Below the pieces are notes generated by a model. It was not told where the DNA came from, searched no databases, and saw only the letters and a program-made list of their open reading frames with translations. Below, in pieces: positions 60,481 to 64,000 of a stretch of 64,000 bases of DNA. The translations under genes were made by a program, and so were the position numbers. The DNA lies in NCBI GenBank assembly GCA_009840115.1, contig VXOJ01000007.1, positions 62,001 through 126,000 on the forward strand, read 5' to 3'. The stretch is from Gemmatimonadales bacterium. GTDB taxonomy: Bacteria; Gemmatimonadota; Gemmatimonadetes; Palauibacterales; Palauibacteraceae. Position 1 is the first letter of the stretch; each line of letters begins with the position of its first letter.

Positions 60481-61803
60481 GTGACGACCCGCTCGCCCAC
60501 CGACGCGACCCGCCTGCCCGACCGCCGACGATTCCTCAAGCGCGCCGCGGCGGGAGCCGCCCTCGCGGCGACTCCGGCCTGGACACGGGCGCCGTCCAGG
60601 CCCGGCCTCAGCCCGGCGGAACTGTCGGCACGGCGAGACTTCATGGGGACGGAGGACGAGTCCTTCTGGGAGATGGTGAAGTCCCAGTTCCCGCTCCGGC
60701 CCGGCCTCATCCTGGTGAACGCGGCGAATCTCTGCCCTTCGCCCTGGCCGGTGCAGGAAGCCGTATTCGCGTACACGCGCGACATCGACCGGGACGCCTC
60801 GTTCCACAACCGGGCCAAGTTCAACGCGCTCGCCGACAAGTCCGTCGAGGCGCTCGCGCGGCTGCTCGGCGCTTCGCCCGAGGAGATCGTGATCACCCGC
60901 AACACCTCCGAGAGCAACAACACCGTCATCAACGGGCTCACGCTGGGCGCGGGAGACGAGGTCGTGCTGTGGGACCAGAACCATCCCACGAACAACGTGG
61001 CCTGGGACGTCCGGGCCGACCGCTGGGGCTACAAGGTGATCCGCGTGACGACGCCGCCCGTGCCCGAGACGGAGGACGAGCTGATCGACGCCTTCGTGAG
61101 CGCCTTCACCGACCGCACGCGCGTCCTCGCGGTCACGCAGATCTCGAACATCTCGGGAGTCGAGCTGCCGGCGCGGCGCCTGTGCCGAATCGCGCGCGAC
61201 CGCGGCATCTACGTGCACATGGACGGGGCCCAGAGCTTCGGCGCGGTGAAAGTCGACCTGCACGACATGGGCTGCGACTCGTACACGGGGAGCGCCCACA
61301 AGTGGTTCTGCGGGCCGAAGGAAGCCGGCGTCCTCTATGTCCGGGCCGAGCGCGTGGCGGAGTTGTGGCCGAGCGACGTCGGCGTGGGCTGGGAGGGCGC
61401 GGTCGCGGGAGGCGGAGCCGACAAGTTCGGCACGTACGGCCAGCGGGACGACGCCGCAGTGGCGGGCATGGGGACGACGGTGGACTTCCACGAGGCGATC
61501 GGGGCCGCGGCGATCGAGGCCCGCATGCGCGCCCTCGCGACCGGGCTCAAGGCGGCGATCCGCGAGCGCATCCCCGGCGTGAAGTTCCACACGTCCGACG
61601 TACCCGGCCTCGGCGGTGGCGTAGTCATCGCCGAACTGGGGGTCGACGATCACAGCGAGATCTACAACCGGATCTACGAGGAGCACGGCGTCGCGGGAGC
61701 GCTCCGCAGGGGTGTGTTCCCGGGCATCCGCCTCTGCCCCCACATGTACAACACGATGGCGGAGATGGAGCAGATCGCCGACGCGCTCGCCCGATCGACC
61801 TAG
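60481..61803 (+). CDS. Tat-exported class V aminotransferase-like PLP enzyme
   Basis: PLP-dependent enzyme of 440 residues related to isopenicillin N epimerase and cysteine desulfurases. A twin-arginine signal (DRRRFLKRAAAGAALAAT) begins the protein, so it is exported with its cofactor. Cofactor contacts are seen in TRNTSESNNTVINGL, HMDGAQSFGAVKVDL (Asp) and the PLP Lys in SAHKWFCGPKEAGVLY. The GTG at 60481 has GGGAGGT eight bases upstream. Family members move amino, sulfur or epimerise groups; the substrate here is unknown. Confidence 0.88.
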   Translation: MTTRSPTDATRLPDRRRFLKRAAAGAALAATPAWTRAPSRPGLSPAELSARRDFMGTEDESFWEMVKSQFPLRPGLILVNAANLCPSPWPVQEAVFAYTRDIDRDASFHNRAKFNALADKSVEALARLLGASPEEIVITRNTSESNNTVINGLTLGAGDEVVLWDQNHPTNNVAWDVRADRWGYKVIRVTTPPVPETEDELIDAFVSAFTDRTRVLAVTQISNISGVELPARRLCRIARDRGIYVHMDGAQSFGAVKVDLHDMGCDSYTGSAHKWFCGPKEAGVLYVRAERVAELWPSDVGVGWEGAVAGGGADKFGTYGQRDDAAVAGMGTTVDFHEAIGAAAIEARMRALATGLKAAIRERIPGVKFHTSDVPGLGGGVVIAELGVDDHSEIYNRIYEEHGVAGALRRGVFPGIRLCPHMYNTMAEMEQIADALARST

Positions 61804-61818
61804 TCCCGCCGGACGACG

Positions 61819-62150
61819 TCAGGCCAATCGCAGCCCGAAGGGCTCAAAGCGTCGAAAGTCCTTTACGTTCACTGTGGCGATCTGCGCTCCTTCCCCGAGC
61901 GCGGTGGCCGCGACCATGCAGTCGAGCAGCGACCCCCGTCGCCGCCCCGAATCGTTGAACAGACGAGCGGCCAGGGCGGCTTCTCCAGGCGTGAATTCGG
62001 TAGGCGGACCGATCAGGTCAGCCGCGAGCGCAAGCGTGGAGGGAACCAGCGGACCGCAGAGGAACTCCGTCCAGGCCACGGCGCTCATGCCCAGGACCTC
62101 GCCGTCGGAGATCCATCTTCTCAACACCGGTCGTGGATCAAGATGACGGG
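61819..62150 (-). pseudogene. PIN-domain toxin remnant (VapC-like), N-terminus missing
   Basis: The frame reads SRHLDPRPVLRRWISDGEV, then MSAVAWTEFLCGPL with the conserved Glu, SLLDCMVAATALGEGAQIATVNVKDFRRFEPFGL with two Asp residues. The first strand with the invariant Asp (as in DTNV) is absent: the open reading continues upstream into GMC oxidoreductase DNA with no homology. Without this Asp the nuclease cannot work. No VapB antitoxin is adjacent. It may be a truncated copy of a lost VapBC pair. Confidence 0.65.
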
Positions 62151-62161
62151 AGAGGGGTCTG

Positions 62162-63850
62162 CTAGAGTTCGTTGCGGTTCTTCGCCCAGACCGCGTAGTG
62201 GCAGGCGCGGGCGGTGAGGGCCATGTAGGTGAGGGACGGGTTCTGGCAGGCGGATGAGGACATGGCCGCGCCATCGATCACGAACAGGTTCGGCGCGTCC
62301 CACGCCTGGTTGTAGCCGTTGAGGACGGAGGTCGCCGGATCCCGCCCCATCCTCGCCGTCCCCATCTCGTGGATCGTGAGGCCCGGCGCGGTGAGATCCG
62401 TGAGCAACTCGACGTCGACTCCGCCCCCGGCCTCCAGCATTTCGGCGGCGCGGTCCGCGCTGTCCCGCATCATCCGGCGCTCGTTGTCGCTCCACTCGCA
62501 GTGGATGCGGAGGGCCGGGATTCCCCACGCATCGACCCGCTCCGGGTCGAGTTCGATGTAGTTCTCCTCGCGCGGGAGGCACTCGCCGAAGGCGCCGAGT
62601 TCGAACTCCCACACGCCGGGCTCGGTGAGCCGGCGCTTGTAGTCGGCCCCGAAGCCCGGCATGTCGAGGCCGCGGCTCCAGCCCTGCCGCGTGGACCAGC
62701 CCTGGTAGCCGTAGCCCCGGATGAAGTCCGGCGACGGCTCCGTCACGTTCCGGAAGCGGGGGATGTAGATCCCGTTCGGACGCTGGCCGGTGTAGCCGTG
62801 GTTCTCCCAGCCGGGGAACTTCGCCTTCGCCCCGGTGCTCATCGTGTGGTCCATGAGATAGCGGCCGAGGACCCCGCTGGAGTTCGCGAGCCCGTCCGGG
62901 AAGTCGGCGGACGTCGAATGGAGGAGGATGCGGGTCGACTCCAGCGCCGAGGCGCCGAGCATCACGATCTCCCCGTGGAACTCCAGATCCTCTCCTGTCT
63001 GCCGGTCGATGACGCGCACGCCGGTGACCCGGCCGCGGGCGGGGTCCCAGATCACGCTGTGCACGACGCTGTCCGGGCGCAGCGTCATGCGCCCGGTGGC
63101 TTCGGCGGCGGGGAGGGTGGCGCTGAGCGAACTGAAGTAGCTCCGGGTGCGGCAGCCGCGGTGGCAGGGGCCGCAGTAGTGGCACGCGCTGCGCCCCTTG
63201 TGGTCGCGGGTGAGGACGGCGGTGCGCCCGATCGTCATCATCCGCGTGTCGCCGAAGTCGCGCGCGATCGCCTCCCTCACCGCGTTCTCGACGCAGGTCA
63301 TCTCCATGGGCGGCAGGAAGACGCCGTCCGGCAGCTGGGGGAGTCCTTCGGGGCGGCCGCTGATGCCGGCGAAGGCCTCGACGTGGCTGTACCACGGGGC
63401 GAGGTCCGCGTAGCGGATTGGCCAGTCGACCCCGATCCCGTCGCGCGCGTTGGCCTCGAAGTCGAGATCGCTGAGACGGTAGGACTGGCGCGCCCACATG
63501 ATCGAGCGTCCGCCGACCTGGCGGCCCCGGATCCACAGGAAGGGCTTCTCGTCGGGGGTCGTGTACGGGTTCTCGATGTCGTTGACGAAGAACTTCCGGC
63601 CCATCTCGTCGCAGGCGTAGCACTCGCGCTGCACGGGCTGCTCGGCGGCGAGCGCCTTGCGGTCGTTCCAGCCGCGGTACGGCATGCGGTACGGGGGCAC
63701 GTGCTCGGTGTAGTCCCGCTCCGGGACGATCATGGGCCCCGCCTCGAGCACGAGCGTGCGGAGGCCGAGTTCGGTGAGTTCCTTCGCGGCCCAGCCGCCG
63801 GTGATCCCCGACCCGACGACGATCGCGTCCCACACCTCCTGCCGGCTCAC
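62162..63850 (-). CDS. GMC family FAD-dependent oxidoreductase
   Basis: Flavin oxidoreductase of 562 residues. FAD-binding GSGITGGWAAKEL at the start, a Cys-rich cluster CHYCGPCHRGC, and a C-terminal catalytic region with MGTARMGRDP and NLFVIDGAAM are visible. Members are catalytic subunits of membrane-linked dehydrogenases for alcohols and sugars. It starts with the GTG at 63850, overlapping the stop of the small subunit gene upstream, so both act as a dehydrogenase pair. There is no own signal; the partner usually carries it. Confidence 0.9.
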   Translation of the reverse strand: MSRQEVWDAIVVGSGITGGWAAKELTELGLRTLVLEAGPMIVPERDYTEHVPPYRMPYRGWNDRKALAAEQPVQRECYACDEMGRKFFVNDIENPYTTPDEKPFLWIRGRQVGGRSIMWARQSYRLSDLDFEANARDGIGVDWPIRYADLAPWYSHVEAFAGISGRPEGLPQLPDGVFLPPMEMTCVENAVREAIARDFGDTRMMTIGRTAVLTRDHKGRSACHYCGPCHRGCRTRSYFSSLSATLPAAEATGRMTLRPDSVVHSVIWDPARGRVTGVRVIDRQTGEDLEFHGEIVMLGASALESTRILLHSTSADFPDGLANSSGVLGRYLMDHTMSTGAKAKFPGWENHGYTGQRPNGIYIPRFRNVTEPSPDFIRGYGYQGWSTRQGWSRGLDMPGFGADYKRRLTEPGVWEFELGAFGECLPREENYIELDPERVDAWGIPALRIHCEWSDNERRMMRDSADRAAEMLEAGGGVDVELLTDLTAPGLTIHEMGTARMGRDPATSVLNGYNQAWDAPNLFVIDGAAMSSSACQNPSLTYMALTARACHYAVWAKNRNEL

Positions 63851-64000
63851 GGCTGCTCTCCGGAGCGGCTCTGCCGGCTGCGCCGTGCGCCCGGCCGGCC
63901 TTCGCCGGTGCCGTACTGGTCGAGGATCACGCACCCCTCGAAGGCGCCGGGGATGATCCGGTATCCCAGCGAGCGCAGGCCGGGCTGCGACGTGAAGTAG
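63847..64000 (-). CDS. Gluconate 2-dehydrogenase subunit 3 family protein (partial)
   Basis: C-terminal 50 residues of a small subunit, cut by the window end. It reads YFTSQPGLRSLGYRIIPGAFEGC, the tail pattern typical of this family next to GMC oxidoreductases, then a Gly/Arg/Ser-rich end. Its stop overlaps the start of the catalytic subunit (GTGA). Such subunits carry a Tat signal that exports the dehydrogenase as a pair, but that part lies beyond the window. Confidence 0.75.
   Translation of the reverse strand, partial: YFTSQPGLRSLGYRIIPGAFEGCVILDQYGTGEGRPGARRSRQSRSGEQP

Overview
The window is a 64 kb piece of a GC-rich bacterial chromosome, cut at both ends (a serine hydrolase lacks its 5' end at base 1, and a small dehydrogenase subunit lacks its N-terminus at base 64000). 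The gene mix is many secreted hydrolases and amidohydrolases, Tat-exported proteins with lipoboxes, LVIVD-repeat proteins, multicopper oxidases, a TRAP transporter and an SNF-family sodium symporter. This suggests a heterotrophic, oxidative, amino-acid- and peptide-consuming bacterium, perhaps of the Gemmatimonadota; that assignment is inference from gene content only, because no rRNA or marker phylogeny is available here.

Layout. 1-5.4 kb: S12 hydrolase, DUF1801 protein, a sterol-reductase-like membrane enzyme, a Tat flavin reductase-like lipoprotein, then an AbiE toxin-antitoxin module whose toxin is broken. 5.4-12.3 kb: GNAT, a five-gene leftward TRAP/SDR operon, an M28 peptidase and a GNAT. 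12.5-17.3 kb: two leftward tRNA arrays (4 and 9 tRNAs) flanking an S12 hydrolase, a VanZ-like protein and a conserved secreted protein. 17.3-23.5 kb: gamma-glutamyltransferase, cobalamin adenosyltransferase, alpha/beta hydrolase, SnoaL-like lipoprotein, ferredoxin reductase-like flavoprotein, SufT-like protein and FxsA. 23.5-30.5 kb: rightward run of intradiol dioxygenase, secreted protein, laccase-like multicopper oxidase, LVIVD protein, a sugar/nucleoside kinase fused to a queuosine-salvage-like glycosidase, and an NTF2-like protein. 30.5-43.6 kb: leftward genes including DoxX, a metal-responsive-looking multicopper oxidase/ZIP transporter pair, a desaturase, queG-nth-M50-zincin, SNF symporter, alpha/beta hydrolase, M3-like peptidase and glycyl-tRNA synthetase. 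43.9-51 kb: ferritin, two amidohydrolases, an AbrB-like remnant, S9 peptidase, enoyl-CoA hydratase. 51.3-64 kb: a selenocysteine-containing peroxiredoxin-like lipoprotein, SDR and Ig/LVIVD protein, a kinase-M23-aminotransferase triple fusion, S9 peptidase, Tat class V aminotransferase, a PIN-domain remnant, and a GMC oxidoreductase with its small subunit.

The most notable items are: (1) a TGA-interrupted gene at 51288-51983 that reads as a UxxC selenoprotein, with a perfect hairpin just after the TGA; (2) the PfkB kinase/Qng1-like fusion at 28149-29939, about 5 kb from queG, which suggests one polypeptide for queuosine salvage; (3) the triple fusion at 55029-58202; (4) a perfect 20-bp palindrome of DtxR-family appearance in front of the multicopper oxidase/ZIP operon; and (5) three toxin-antitoxin remnants in which a catalytic or core part is missing.
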